Source: Uranotaenia lowii
Lineage: Eukaryota > Arthropoda > Insecta > Diptera > Culicidae
Assembly: GCF_029784155.1 (NCBI RefSeq)
Contig: NC_073693.1
Coordinates: 189,155,127-189,219,126 of the forward strand
Direction: 5' to 3'
DNA length: 64,000 bases
Part shown: one piece after another, positions 12,726-25,386 of the stretch
Position numbering within the stretch: the first letter of the stretch is position 1
How the letters are laid out: every line of letters starts with the position of its first letter
The notes under the pieces: model-generated
The model's input: the letters and a program-made list of their open reading frames with translations, nothing else
What the model was told of the DNA's origin: nothing
Databases searched by the model: none
Translations under genes and position numbers: made by a program

Positions 12726-13378
12726 GGTGTTTGTTTTTAAAGATATCTAAGTTTCAATGTGGTTTAAAACTCTATAAAAAGTCGTTAAAATTTTCTTATT
12801 TTACAAAATGGGGTAAAGGAAACAAATAGAAACTCTCTATAACTTTTTCACAGAAGTTGAAAGTACTTGCGGCCTTTAGGAAATTTGATAATTAGTTTGA
12901 AACCTTCATTTTAAATTTTTAAGGATTTTTGAAAAAATGCAGACATTTCTTAAATGATTTTACCCTATTTCCAAAAGTTATTTAAAAAACCAAAACTGAT
13001 AGAAAAAAATTGAATATTTGGATTCAGGGCACCCAATTTATTCAAAACAAGTTCCTAAATTCTTCGCACCTTGGGAAAATATAAATTTTGTGACCTTGTG
13101 TAATTTATCAACCCCCTTCTGAAGGTGAAGTTGAACATTGAAAAGAAAAAGAATAAAAATTCATCGAGTCTGAAATTTGTTTCTTTTGACTATTGTGAGA
13201 ATTGAACATGTGTCATATTCACTTTCACGTCTGTCACAATAATTTTCGGGAGTTGTCCATATCCATATCTGAATGCTATTCAAAATCTTATTCCTTGCCA
13301 GATGTATCTAAATATGGTGATAATTACAAGTTTGGATCAATCCATTACCGGCAAACATGAGGAAGACTGATTAAGATT
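12726..13378. other. noncoding, nothing recognised
   Basis: AT-rich, no supported feature. Confidence 0.5.
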
Positions 13379-14468
13379 ACACTAGTTTACGGCATTTTCG
13401 AACTAAGTAAACTAAAGATCATTTTTAATGTGAAATCGGGCGCTGAATCCGAACATGCAATCTAAAAACATCTCAGTAGAACAGTTTTTGAATTATGCTC
13501 CAAATATGAAAATTCGGAAAATTAAAAAAAAGTACTTGTACTTAGATTAAAATATTTCGGACTCCTAAACAATAATTTGAAATCTTTTTCTTTTGCATAT
13601 TGAAGGTAAATAAATTCTCTATTGATAATTCCACCACTAATTTTACGTATGATCAACAGTATTGTTGATATTAGTGAAAAAACGCATTTTTAGAGAAAAT
13701 TATGTTTAAGCGAAAGTTTTAGACTCGATGGTAACATTCAAAAATCTGATTTTCTATTGCCCTTAAATGTCAATTCAAAACAAAGATTTCAAGCGGTTAT
13801 TTATCAAAATCGATTGAAAATTGAAGAAGTTATGGTTACTTTATCATTACATTAAATTTTGCAATTTTTAATAATTTAACGAGCCGCAGTACACTTACCA
13901 TAGTATAGGAAGAAATAAACAAAGTAAATCTTACTCGCTACAAGTCAAAATTATTTATTAGCTTACCAGAAAATCACTTGCAAATTTCAGGAAGATATGA
14001 CCATCGGGAGGGTTTGCTTGAGTTTCAAACGTGAATAAGATTTTAAGGTATTTTTCCCAGAGAGAACAAAAAATACTGTTTCTTCACTAGCCGATTGTTT
14101 TTGATGGTTAATTTTCTTAAAGCCTAAGTTGAAACAAATATTTTACTCGAAGACTATAACACGGGTAGTGTAATATCAACTGTAGTCACTAATATCAACA
14201 ATACTGTTGATCATACACAAAAAATTTATTCACCATCAATATGCAAAAAAAGGATTCAAAATTACTGTTGTGTAGTCCGAGATATTTTAATCTAAGTATA
14301 AGTACTTTTTTTTATTTTCTCGAATTTTCGCATTTGGAGCATGACTCAAAAACTGTTCTACTGCGATTTTTTTTAATTTTTATTTTCGGTTCATCGCCCG
14401 ATTACGCTTTAAAAATAAAGGTCGGTTAATAAAGTTTACGATTTTGCTTTAATTTTGTAAACTAGTGT
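13379..14468. mobile_element. foldback element with arms of about 310 bp
   Basis: The left arm (13379-13685) is the inverted, diverged copy of the right arm (14155-14468). Shared landmarks in reverse order are ACACTAGTTTAC at the tips, AATCGGGCG, GAACAGTTTTTGA, TACTTGTACTTAGATTAAAAT and GATCAACAGTATTGTTGAT at the inner edges. A 470-bp spacer separates the arms. This is the architecture of a foldback or long-TIR MITE. No transposase frame. Confidence 0.8.
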
Positions 14469-16523
14469 TATCATTTTTTTTTATGTCGGGTGGAACAAAA
14501 AGCCCCAAAAACCTTTCATAAACCAAGATATTTTCATAACAAAACGTGAAATGCGCTTGCAGGAATTTCCACCACAAAAATTTATGTGTTTTTTTGCTTT
14601 TGCTCAGCTGGCGACAATAGATTTGTGTTGTGTTTTGGTTAAATAAGTGTAGTTTTGAAATATGAAATTATATATTTTATTGGTGATATTCAATTCCTGA
14701 TGGAAATAATCCTAAAAAATGAATGTGCGCGTATATGAATTTTTACCACTGACTGAAAGTAATAAAAGGAAGAAAATCTAAAAAAATATGTGAACAAACA
14801 ATGAATCTAACTTGTATTTAAAAAAATTGATGTTTTACAAAAAATGCAAAAAAAATATTTTTCTCTGACTACATATTTAAAATACAGTAAACCATAGGAT
14901 GAAAATTTAAAAAAAAACCTAATAAATAAGTTTAATCGTATAGCCAATGAGTTCGTTTGTTTATAGAACCATAGAAAATACATGACATGATATTATTTAA
15001 ACGCGCGTTGGTTAGCAACTGTCAATAGATACAAACAAAAATTAGCGAAAAAAATATATTACGTAACGTGCTCAGGCGAAAAGGCAACAGCTTGATACGT
15101 TTTGTGAATTTTGGATAGAAAATTCGAATGTGTTTCGTAGGGGAAGGTGGGTCGAATATGATCAATTATTGCGTTACGTTATATTTGAACGGCACCGAAA
15201 AGAATATTGTTTTACTACGAATTTTCGGGATGAATTAGTATACGAAAAATTCTTCCTCCATACAAATTAAAAATACGATGCGCAGACTCAGAAATTTATC
15301 AAATCATCTTACATTTAAACTACTCATAACTAGTAAACATCATTTAACATTTAACGAAAAAATAAACCATTTCGATAAATACATTTAAACTAAATGATAT
15401 TAAATATCAGGATCACGAGTTTCAAACTGTCCAAATATTATGTTATAATCGTCATAAAAATGTGTTTGGCATTAAGCATCGTTGTTTTGGTTCATATATA
15501 TATATATGTATGTACATAACTATTTCAATTTTTTTAAAATAAACACATCCAAGCATAAATTATTCCAACTTATAGAGACGAGATATTAAAAAATATCGTT
15601 ATTCACCAGGATTATATTTGAAAAATTAAAGTTTCTTAAATAGCTAAGTGACAAAAATTCAGAAGTGAAGTTTGAATCCTGAGTTTGATAACTTGATGAC
15701 ATTATAGGTATCAGTTATGAACATTTTCCTGGATGACGAACGTTTTCTCTTTCCGATTTCGTTCCGTCAGTCAGAAGTGTGTCATTCGGATTAATTGTCA
15801 CCCGGCTTGTTATTTCATTATCGGCTCAACGCGGCTTGATGATAACTGGTAATCGTATTCACAAAATTAACCTTCACCAGCATCCGATCTTACAATTGCA
15901 GTCTTGCAAAAAAAAGAAACAAGCGAAATAAAACCTAATGAAGGTGAGCATTATCGGCGCATTTACTGAATGAATGCAATATACGAATGATTTTAATCGA
16001 GTATATTTACCATTAAGCTAGATCTACCATTTCCAAGGCACGATCTCGCCAACCAGTCGCGAGATATATTTATATTCATAGCGTATAGAAAAAAAAACAA
16101 CACGACAGCTGTTGCATTGCAAGGAAGAACAGCCGTATCAAAACAGAAAAATAAAACTAATAACATAATTTATATGCAGCCAATACAGTCTGCGTGAAGC
16201 TCTAGCTCTAGCTTCCACCTACAAAGTTGACAATATCGCGTGGAACTCGTATTGATATTTGAACCTTTCAAGGTTTTGGACTTGAACTTGAAAACTTGAA
16301 GATATTCGCGACTCGTGTTGAGTTCACCCATGAAATATTCTACTTTACAATGAGGTTGTTTTCAATGATTTTTTTTCTTCAGTTGACTTCCGAATATCAA
16401 CCCCAAAAGGTCAATTTTCTGGGTGGAATGCACCGGAATAGCAAGGTTTAAAAAAAGTGGAACATTGTAATTTACCAGATTACAATTTATGATGGAATAT
16501 TGACAATTATTAATAGTAAGAGG
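14469..16523. other. noncoding, one isolated MITE end
   Basis: No gene recognised. At about 15137 the sequence TAGGGGAAGGTGGGTCGAAT followed by ATGATC resembles the left ends of the GGGG-type MITEs, but no partner end was found. The block 15730-16230 is richer in GC and nonrepetitive and could be regulatory. An AT dinucleotide run lies at 15496-15510. Confidence 0.45.
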
Positions 16524-16665
16524 GCTTGTGATATAGCTTAGCTGGCAAGTCACGTGCCTCCTGAGCTGATGTCCGTGAGCTCGAGCCCAAGAGTAAATAT
16601 CGTTGTACCGGATAAGTTTTTCAATAACTGTCCGCCAACTGCAACTTTGATATAAATTCGCAAAT
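16524..16665 (+). mobile_element. tRNA-derived SINE, copy 1
   Basis: Starts GGCTTGTGATATAGCTTAGC with a textbook box A (TAGCTTAGCTGG) and a box B-like GAGCTCGAGCCC. A tRNA-unrelated body follows, with GTACCGGATAAGTTTTTCAA and CCGCCAACTGCAAC. An inverted second copy at 33083-33232 shares every landmark, so this is a SINE family. Confidence 0.8.
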
Positions 16666-16978
16666 GCCATAAAGATGATAAAACGGCTATAATCGAAACA
16701 AAAAAAATAAATTAGAAAACGAATATTTTGAAATAATTACAAACGAGATCCAAAATTATGCCTAAGAACCAAGTTGAAAGAACCAAATGAAAATGCGAAT
16801 AAAATAATAACAAACTTAGGATCAATGTTCGGAAACATATTCAAAAATAGTGTGCCTCCATAATTTTAAACGCAGATTTCAGAATCATAATCCAGCATCA
16901 GAATTATTCAGAATTGAGCATTTCGAGTGGGAAACCATAATCATCATTTGAAAGCCAGGATGATTATACACTGAATTC

Positions 16979-17428
16979 TTTTTTTAAACGATCTTATTTT
17001 ACACGGTTTTATTTTAAACGATTTTTTTTAAACGATTTTCTCGAAATAAGACGATTTCCGAACATGTCGAAAACAAGTTCTATAAACTCCAGCTTTTTTT
17101 CAAACCACTTTTGGGTGCTAAATTGATTCGGACGTTGCTCTCCGACAGAAACATGGGCCGGAACGGCCACTTAGATGACTTTGCGGAAGTTCCGGAACAA
17201 CCGTGGCTTGAAAATCAAAACAAATCAATTCAAAACAAACCTTTGAGCGTCTCGATTTCACTCAAATCACTTCAGAATAGTCTACTTGATTGGAAATGGA
17301 CGATTTATAGTCCAAGTAGGCCACTTTACTCGAAATGAGCGTGAAATTTTGCCCGGTTGATTTGACTTTTTTTACACGATTTCTTTTTTTGCACGTACAC
17401 AACAATCGTTTAAAAAAAGAATCCAGTG
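16979..17428. mobile_element. TA-flanked MITE with CACTGRATTC ends
   Basis: Ends read CACTGAATTCTTTTTTTAAA and, from the right, CACTGGATTCTTTTTTTAAA, continuing to CGAT (24-base inverted repeats with one difference), each preceded by TA. The 450-bp interior contains a short frame at 17111-17338 without family resemblance. A nonautonomous Tc1/mariner-type element is the best reading. Confidence 0.8.
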
Positions 17429-18667
17429 TAGTATAAATAACTTCGCAAGTATGTACTATTGATTGAAAAATTTGATTTCTTTCATAAAATTTTAATGGGG
17501 ATAAATACAAAGTACCCCGTGACAACACTCCAAGTGAGCTCAAAATAATGATGATTTAATCGATGATTATGATGATTATAGGCTGAGGATTCAAAAATTT
17601 TAAAAATTCAAAAAAATAGGTACCGTGTGCAAAATAATAGTTTTGTCGCACACTTCCGCACAGCATCTACCCTTTTCATATGCAAATGCTCAGCCAGGAA
17701 GACATAAAGCGCTCATCTTGTCAGCGAAAGTGACGTCCCATTAATTGCCTGCATCAGGCCAAAATGCTGCAATGTGTATAAACACCATTATGCTAATCAT
17801 GGAAATGAAACTGATATCAGATCACACCTACCTAGCTACCATACCAGCAGCAGGTTACTGTATCAAAACAAAACTCCGTGGAGAGGGATTTCTGTCTAAG
17901 ACCGGGCATGGTGCGCCCTTATCACTGTTTCGAGAGTATCATTTGAAAAAGATATAATGATAATCGTTGGCTGGGTTATTAATAAAGTAGTTGATAACAT
18001 TTTCAGAAAATACATTTTTGAATTCTCTGTTTTTTTAAGCCGCGTGCGTTAAAAAATGCTCTAGATAATGTTTGCTTCCCTCCCAATTCAACTTCGATGA
18101 GCTGCAGGTACTGACACCCGATATCTGAAACAGTAGGTAGTCAGTCACGTAGTATTTATAGCAAGGAAACGCACAGTCAAGAATGCTTCCCTCGTCCATT
18201 ATGTAGGGAAGCGCGTATTCGAACAGATTTTAAGGTCACTTCTAATTAATATTCAAAAAATAAAATCGATACGCTACTGATGAGTCTAGGAGCAGATCGT
18301 ACTTGACCTCAGTGTAGTGTTTTCGATAAAAAGTTGATGGCCCGCCCGCAGTCATTGCACGGTTCTATTTGTGCCGATTTGATTATTTTTCGCGGCTTGA
18401 ATGGCAGGTGATTAAAGCGCGAAATTAAACAGCTGTTCCCAGCGAAGCGCTGTCAATGTGCTGGTGAGTCTTTCTGTGTTACTACCAGTACAGTAGTGGA
18501 AAATCACACAGAGACGTTGTCAAACTCGTACCATCGAGGAAGATTCATATTATTATTATGAAAACTTTTCCAATTTAACGTGCATAGTTTGGGGGAGTAT
18601 CAGTAATTGATAAGTTCGCTTGCCATTAGGGTGGAACAGAAAAACCTGGGTAAAATATTTCAGCAGT
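17429..18667. other. nonrepetitive noncoding block, possible regulatory sequence
   Basis: No gene recognised. The stretches 17640-17900 and 18080-18540 are less AT-rich than their surroundings and carry no repeats. They contain transcription-factor-like words: the octamer ATGCAAAT, the E-box palindrome AACAGCTGTT and TTAATTG-type homeodomain cores. Enhancer function is inference only. Confidence 0.3.
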
Positions 18668-18895
18668 AGCCAGCGGCTTCGGCGTAGTGGTTAGAGTTCA
18701 AGTCATCTACGCCAAAGTTCATGAGATCGAATCCCGGTCATGGCATACATAGTACACTTTCTGTGGTCTGGTGGTTTTAGCATTTGTGAGATGCTAGCCA
18801 TCATTACTTCGAAAGATGTGCGCTTAGAAAGAGACGAACCAGCCCAAGGCTGAAAGTCTCTATAATAAGAAAAATAAAAAAAATAATAATAATAT
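18668..18895 (+). mobile_element. tRNA-derived SINE, second family, copy 1
   Basis: A box A-like GGCGTAGTGGTTAGAG and box B GAGATCGAATCCCGG are followed by a body with CATAGTACACTTTCTGTGG and GATGCTAGCCATCAT, and a 3' tail of AAT repeats. An inverted copy lies at 22560-22742. The simple-repeat tail fits LINE-mobilised retroposition. Confidence 0.85.
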
Positions 18896-19955
18896 TTCAG
18901 CAGTAGCTTCGGATGTTGACTGTCAAAAACCAGTGAATAATTGGGAAATCGGAACCGGCATCCCAAAAACAAAAAAAAAAGAAAGCCGATTGTTGATAAA
19001 TGCTTGGAGTTTTAAAAGAAACTAAGAGCAAGTTCACTCGTGTTGGGAAAAGTGGTAGAAATTTTGACACTTGTATGTAGCACATTTCGAAAACTTTACC
19101 TTGCAAAAATGTTTTCAAGTTCTGCGGCTTCAAGTTTTTTTACAGTTATTAAAAAAAATTTTAATCAGTGGCCCTTGAATCAATGAAATGCATCAATACC
19201 TATAGCATATTGTTGGCTGGAAGAACTGAGCTTGACACAACCAATACCAAAACATCTAGAAAACTGTCATGATTTACGCCGGTATTTAAAAGTCAGATAC
19301 AGAATACATTTATTTCTTTTTGGACTCATATAGAGTATACGATTTATTGTCTCAATTAATTTTAACAGTTTTACATTAGGGAAATTAAAATTACCGTCAT
19401 GATTTAATATTTTACTTATCGATGACGCAAGAAGAATATTGCCACAATATTATGGTTCACGACGAAACCTACAGAACATCTACGAAAGCTGTTGATAATG
19501 CTACAAGCGGAGCATTGCCAGGGTATAACAGTGTTTTTCGATTTCGGTCGCCGAAAAAATAGTGAGTGAAGTTGGGAATCTTGATCGGGACGCACGAAGG
19601 AATCTTTTGTCAAAATATCATTAACCCTAATCCGCTCTTGAGTGTCAATATGACACTTTCGGAAGTTTGGCGGCTTGTAACTTTATTCGAATGCATCCAA
19701 ATAAAAAAAATCTCGGAATCCTCATAAATTCTTAAAATCTTTAATTTTGCATCATTACTTATTGTATGGACGCACCCTGAAAGCCCAGGAAAAAACTCTC
19801 TGATCAGACTTTGAGTATCAATTTGAACTCCTCGCTCAAAACCGCTATATCTCTCATTTTTCCGAACCGATTTTTACAAAATTTATAGCTTTTGAAACCT
19901 CATTATGTAACTCAAATATATTTTTCAGACAATATTCACCTACACAGCAAAAAAA
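18896..19955. other. noncoding, nothing recognised
   Basis: AT-rich, short unrelated open frames only. Confidence 0.45.
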
Positions 19956-21620
19956 ATCTGAATCCTTAAAAGCACTGAAATCGGAAACCCTTAATATTAC
20001 ATGACATAGAACGCGATTTTGTAATGTAAATTTAAATAACCAAAAATAATCGAACCGTGAACAGCACTGAAATTGAATCACAGTAATATTATATGACCCA
20101 GAACACGATTTCGTCATGTAAAATTCCGTCATTTATGATGCTTCTTTTCTTTTACATCATATGTGATGTAATTTTAAAGGTAATTTTCGTACACACAAAA
20201 TCGTTTGAATCCTTAAAAGCACTGAACAAGAAATTTCCTAAAATTACACGACATGCAACGTTATAATGACAATGAATTTAATTTATACATGACGTGGAAT
20301 GCCATGTAAACCAAAAAACGATGAATCTCAAACAACACTGAAACTGAAAATTTCTAGTATCAAACGACATGGAATGTTTTAAGAAGAAGAAAAAAGAATC
20401 ATAAAAATCGATTTAATAATGCGCTCGTTTTTATAATGCGTTCTCATCGCAGTTGAATCAATTTAAATTAAAAAAAAAATCGTTTGCTCAAATTTAAGTA
20501 CAGTGAAACATGCGATAACTAGGGGTGTTTTGAAAGTTGAGTTTGGTGCAATATTTTCATAGTGTTGTTTTTGTTTAAAGTGCTGAATCTGCTGAAGAAA
20601 ATTGTTCGCGCATCAATACAAAAAGTTTGTTCAGCCAGTGAGCAGATTAAATTTATCAACTTGACCAGGCTAGTGTAAGTAACATACTTGTGTTTTTGAT
20701 TGAATACTTATCGTGACAAAACATTTTTCTAGCCATTTCCTACTTTATCTTGGAAAACTTTTACCCGGGGAATGTGAAAAATGAGTTGTGGCAGCTTCCG
20801 TCAGATGATGACTGGTTCTCACGGCTTCATGAAGTTGTCCCAAAAAGCAGCACCGCAACCTCAACTTTAGTTCAGAGCCGCAGAAAAAATAGCCCAGCTG
20901 GAGAACCTGTGCTGTTTAGATGACAGCGGAATGCTACTGCTGGTGTAAATGTGAGTTTATTTTCGTTGATTTTCAGAACAGTCATTGAATTACTTTTACA
21001 TTCTTACAGTGAAGTTGGCCCAGGCGTACGATCCGGTACTAAGTGGACGAAATGTTTGCCGATAGACAATGTTTTCCTGAATCGAACGCATCCTGCGCGA
21101 GAAAGCCAAAAGAACGGTTTCAAATCCCAGTTTAGGTGACCGTGGGACTGCGCTACCGGACTGTACATTATTGCTAGCAAATATTTTAGGAATTTAGTTA
21201 ATGGTAAGTCTAGATACGATGTTCAATTATGTTGGCTGAGGGTGAGTTAAGATGAAAAGTTTTTTATAATTCAATCTAAAAAGCAAACCAAAATTTAGCA
21301 GTGTAGTGAAATTTTTTAGCTAGCTTTATTGTCATTATGACGAATAAATTATTTTCATTTAAATGAACGGATTTTTTTAATTAAGAAAACAATGAAAGAA
21401 AATAGTAAAATATCATCTTTATGATGTGAACAAAAAAAAGCATCATATGACGGAATTTTCAGTGCAACTAATATTACACGCCTGTAAAGAATCACACGCC
21501 TTAAAATTTTACACGTCTTTGAAATTTACAGGCTTGTAATTTTTACTCGCACTGAATATTCCGTCATATATGATGCTTCTTTTTCTTTACATCATATGTG
21601 ATGTAATTTTACAGATTTTT
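19956..21620 (+). mobile_element. unclassified repeat-rich element with exon-like core
   Basis: Four degenerate units of about 80-130 bp (near 19965, 20045, 20212 and 20333) share AGCACTGAAA, an ACATGACATAGAAC-type word and ATGTAAA. The block ATTCCGTCATTTATGATGCT then TTACATCATATGTGATGTAA occurs near 20123 and again near 21549, with an inverted partial near 21430. Between them, 20470-21180 is more GC-rich and has splice-like signals (donor GTAAGT at 20675, acceptor TTTTCTAG at 20733, donor GTGAGT at 20950, acceptor CTTACAG at 21009) and an open frame reading FYPGNVKNELWQLPSDDDWF. It looks like captured gene exons in a transposon. The class is unknown. Confidence 0.4.
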
Positions 21621-22559
21621 TTCGTAGTGTGTACAGCACTTCAGTTTTCCGTTATTCAAAGTCTAAAAAAATCGAAAAAACATGCATAGGAAAAAAGATA
21701 GCAGATCCGCTATGGAGCGCTAAAAAAATAACTTTGGTGTCCAAAAAAAATGCAAAAATGTGCCAAACTACGTCAACTTTCCAAGAGAGATATATTGGGT
21801 TTAGCCAGGAGTGTCAAATTGACAGGTTGCCGAAGTTAAAAAAAAATCCGGTTTGGTAAACATGATCTGATGGAACAGGAAAACCCGAATAAAATATCCC
21901 ATTAGACTGCGTCGATTAAGGGTCATTTTTAATTTCTCATTTGCCATTTCCAAATATAATATTGACCATATAGAATAAGATTTGAAATGATTCATAATAA
22001 AAAAAAATTTTTTTTTCTTTTAATTCCGGTCAATTTTTACTTTTTCGACCATGCTTGAAAAATAACCATTATTCAAGTTCCCTGTGGAATCTCATTCTAT
22101 GAGTTTACGCTGAAAACTCATAAAACGACTTAATCCACAAAACTGTCATTATGGTTATTTTTCAAACATTAATGGTTCAACATGGCCGAGCCTGTACCTC
22201 TGTGAATCGTCTCATAACTATTTTGCCTGATATGATACGAAATTACGGTCTTCAAAAGAGTAATTCAGCGGAAAATTTCTTTTAAAGAATTTATAAATTG
22301 GCACAAAAACCATCAGCAGGCTCGGTTCCACAGAAAAAACAAAAATGATATTCAAATTTTCCCATACAAACCTTAAAGTTCAAATTTACTGACGAAACTT
22401 AACGTTACTCAAAAATTCTGAAAAACATCATGGATGAGTTTAAAACCGAATCAAAGCTGAGAAATCCAAAAATGACCCCAACACCCCGACACAGTCTAAC
22501 ATCCTATTTTAAAAACGAACACAAACACATACAGGATCTCAATGAAACTTAATGTTTCC
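21621..22559. other. noncoding, nothing recognised
   Basis: No supported feature; several short frames without resemblance to a family. Confidence 0.45.
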
Positions 22560-22742
22560 TCGAAGAGATTCCTTTCACTTAACTCTAAGCGTACATCTTT
22601 CGAGGATATGATGGCTAGCATCTTACAAATGCTAAAACCACCAACCCACAGAAAGTGTACTATGTATACCGTGACCGGGATTTGATCTCATAACCGTTGG
22701 CTTAGAAGACTGGAAGGCTATCCTCTACGCCACGGGCTGCGG
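22560..22742 (-). mobile_element. tRNA-derived SINE, second family, copy 2
   Basis: On the minus strand it reads a box A-like GGCGTAGAGGATAG, box B GAGATCAAATCCCGG, then CATAGTACACTTTCTGTGG and ATGCTAGCCATCAT, collinear with 18668-18895. Box B has lost the central CGA, so it is probably inactive. Confidence 0.8.
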
Positions 22743-23483
22743 TAGTTTGCAGCTTAAGTGATTGAAATTTTTCTGCAGTTGTCTCCGGTTGAAGAATTTT
22801 TTTTGGGAAAATTCAATAGAAAATTTTATGCAAATTTTGATATGATATTCGCGTTGTCCGTTTTGTTAACTTACTTTTAAACAGCATTTCTAACAACAAT
22901 AAATATTTTTATCAAACGCTGGATGTTGTCGGCCAAAAACCAAAACACAGTGGGGAGAATCGAAATCGATTTCCCAATACCTACACAGTGGGGAGAATCA
23001 AAATCAATGTCCCAGAGTCGTTGGTTGAGGGCCTGAAAATATCTGGAGTTCTGAGAGTAATCAATCGTACGAGGCGTTGTCCAGCTCTAACTACCTAACT
23101 ATTCGATCTTCGAAAAAATGCATTTTAACCAAAACTTTGATGTGGATATGAGTAGTGAATCAAGCTGAGCTAAATCAATCACACGAAGTGATATTCAGCT
23201 CTAACCACCGATCTTCGTAAAATGTATTTTAACCAAAACTTATTCTATCGAAAAGGTTTTTAGAAAACATTTTCTGATGCAAAGTTTCGTAGCTGTTAAT
23301 AAAAAATCTGATTGAATATAAATTTTATGTATCTATTGTCGTTGCACTGTCAGCTTCAATTTGATCTGCAGTTTGTAAAAATCACTCAAGCAGAAGGATA
23401 CAAAACTATATAAGGTAGATGTCTGGATTTAATGGACACTGTGTAAATTAGAAGTTTTTCAAGTCCAATTTTTTCACAATATC
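22743..23483. other. noncoding, nothing recognised
   Basis: A short local duplication of CACAGTGGGGAGAATC occurs near 22950 and 22985. Nothing else is supported. Confidence 0.45.
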
Positions 23484-23485
23484 TA

Positions 23486-24756
23486 AAGCATGAATCACTA
23501 CAAATCTGGACGCACTATTTATTTTACCATAGTGCTCCTAGTTGTCGGATCTGGAATGTTTTGGCAGCACTTTGTAGAGGAATGTATCTTCTACCAGTGC
23601 TGAAAATTTCATTACGATTCGTTTTGTTTCAAAAAAGTTACACGTGATGGAAGCCGCGAGATGAAAATAAATTTTGAACACCCACGTCAAAGACCCGACG
23701 TGGTCGGGTTCAAAAATCGCGAAATCAAAAAATTGTCAAATCAACCGTGTGTAGCGTTCTCAAACGTTTCCGTGAGATGCGTACTATAGATCGGCAGGTT
23801 CATAGTGGACCTAAGAATCAGAAACTGCATTTGAAGGTGTTGAGAACGATCAAGGAAAACACAGGATAGTCGGACTATGACATTGCCAAGAAATTCAACG
23901 CCGACCGGTGCACCGTCAGCAGAATTCGTCTACGCGAAGGAATACGATCCTACCGGACCAGTAAGCAACCAAACCGGACATTGAAGCAGAATTGAGTAGC
24001 CAAAGGACGTGCCCGCAAGTTATACAAGAAGATTCCAACGAAGTTCGACGGATGCATCCTCATGGATGACGCAGGGGGTGGGCAGCTTTCTGACCAAAAA
24101 TTATGTAAATCCACTGCAGTGGTGCACTGCACTGGTCATGGTGATGTCCCCGGCAACTTCAAATTCGTTTTTGCTGATAAGTGTGCAAGAAAGTGTTTGA
24201 TCTGGCAAGGTATTTGCAGCTGCGGACGAAAAATTCCGGTTTTTGTGAAAAACAAGACCATGGACTCCGAAATTTACAAGGAGGAATGCCTGAAATATTT
24301 TTTTTCCGTACATTAGATCTCACAAAGGACTAGTTAAATTTTCGCCAGATTTGGCAAGCTGCCACTACAGCTAGGAGGTTCTATAGTGGCATTAGGCCAA
24401 CGGGTGGATTTTGTCGGAAAGGATATCAACCCACCCAACTGCCCTCAATTCCGCCCTATCGAAAAATTTTGGGCAATTGTCAAGCAGAAGATGAAGAAGA
24501 ATGGTAGGACGACTCGGGAAGCAACAGAGATGAAGAGATTGTGGAACAAAATGGCCGCTGAGGTCAGCGAATAGGGTGTTCAAACTATAATGAGTTCAAA
24601 AATTCATCAAAACAACATCGGAATAATTTTTTTATTATTTTTCCTTTAAAGTGCAATAAAAACCCTACATTTCAAGTACAAAACATTTTTATTTCGTTTA
24701 CATAGCTCCGAGATAGACCCGTTTTAATGCGTCCAGATTTGTAGTGATCCATGCTT
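23486..24756 (+). mobile_element. full-length mariner-type element, DD37E (ITm) class
   Basis: Inverted ends share AAGCATGRATCACTACAAAT followed by CTGGACGCA, 29 bases with one mismatch, with a TA target duplication on each side. At 1,271 bp it has the normal size for the IS630-Tc1-mariner group. The interior encodes a broken transposase. The near-identical ends suggest a fairly recent insertion even though the gene is decayed. Confidence 0.92.
23648..24574 (+). pseudogene. DD37E-type mariner transposase, disrupted
   Basis: Scattered over several frames are the helix-turn-helix part (DIAKKFNADRCTVSRIR near 23880), the first catalytic aspartate in GCILMDD (24050-24070), CLIWQGICSCGRK (24200), the second aspartate in SPDLASCHY (24345) and the glutamate in RPIEKFWAIVK (24460). 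The DE spacing is compatible with 37 residues once a one-base deletion near 24407 is allowed for. Stops interrupt the frame near 23870, 23995, 24320 and three times at 24350-24395, so no active enzyme can be made. Identification rests on motif order and the TA-flanked ends. Confidence 0.85.
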
Positions 24757-25354
24757 TATATTACTGACAATCAAACACAGGTTTTTTGTTGACAACATAT
24801 GTATGTTTGGGAACAATTGACAAAGAAATTATTGTGTAGAAAATATGAGTAAATTGTAGCATGTAACGTTTCCCACATCCTCATTTGTTAAAAAAAAAAG
24901 AACGAAAATTTATCAAAATTGCTTTAAATGGGGAGTTTATCATGGAATGAAGCGGTGCACGTTCGAAAAGGGTCCAAATCTTCCGAGAAACGTAGTCAAA
25001 CAGTGTCAATTGGAAGAAAATGAATTTATCATTACTCCTGAATGTAGGAAATAGGCCATTGTAGTGACCGGACGTCCCTTCTCCAGACGTTTTATTCGTT
25101 TCAAATTTTGAACTTAACAGAACTGAAAACCAAACGTCTGTTCCCGCGAAATTACTTTTTTTACTCACTACACTGAAGATTATGGCTTCGTGCTTGCGAT
25201 GTATTTCCTAGAAAAAATTAACGAATCGACTTTTTTTTTAACCCTTAATGTATGCAACACCTCGAACATTTCTTCGAATATCAGCAAAGTGTTGAATATA
25301 TGGAACAAATAAAAAAATAAACATCCAATGATTCACATTCAAAATCATAGAGCT
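24757..25354. other. noncoding between two transposons
   Basis: AT-rich; contains a diverged copy of the 17-bp motif at 25241-25256. Nothing else recognised. Confidence 0.5.
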
Positions 25355-25386
25355 TTAACACTAGAAGGACCGGCAAATTGAATATA

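Noticed and set aside
16524..16665. Functional tRNA gene
   Set aside because: Boxes A and B are present but the acceptor and anticodon arms do not fold as a tRNA, and a second copy extends well past tRNA length, so it is a SINE.
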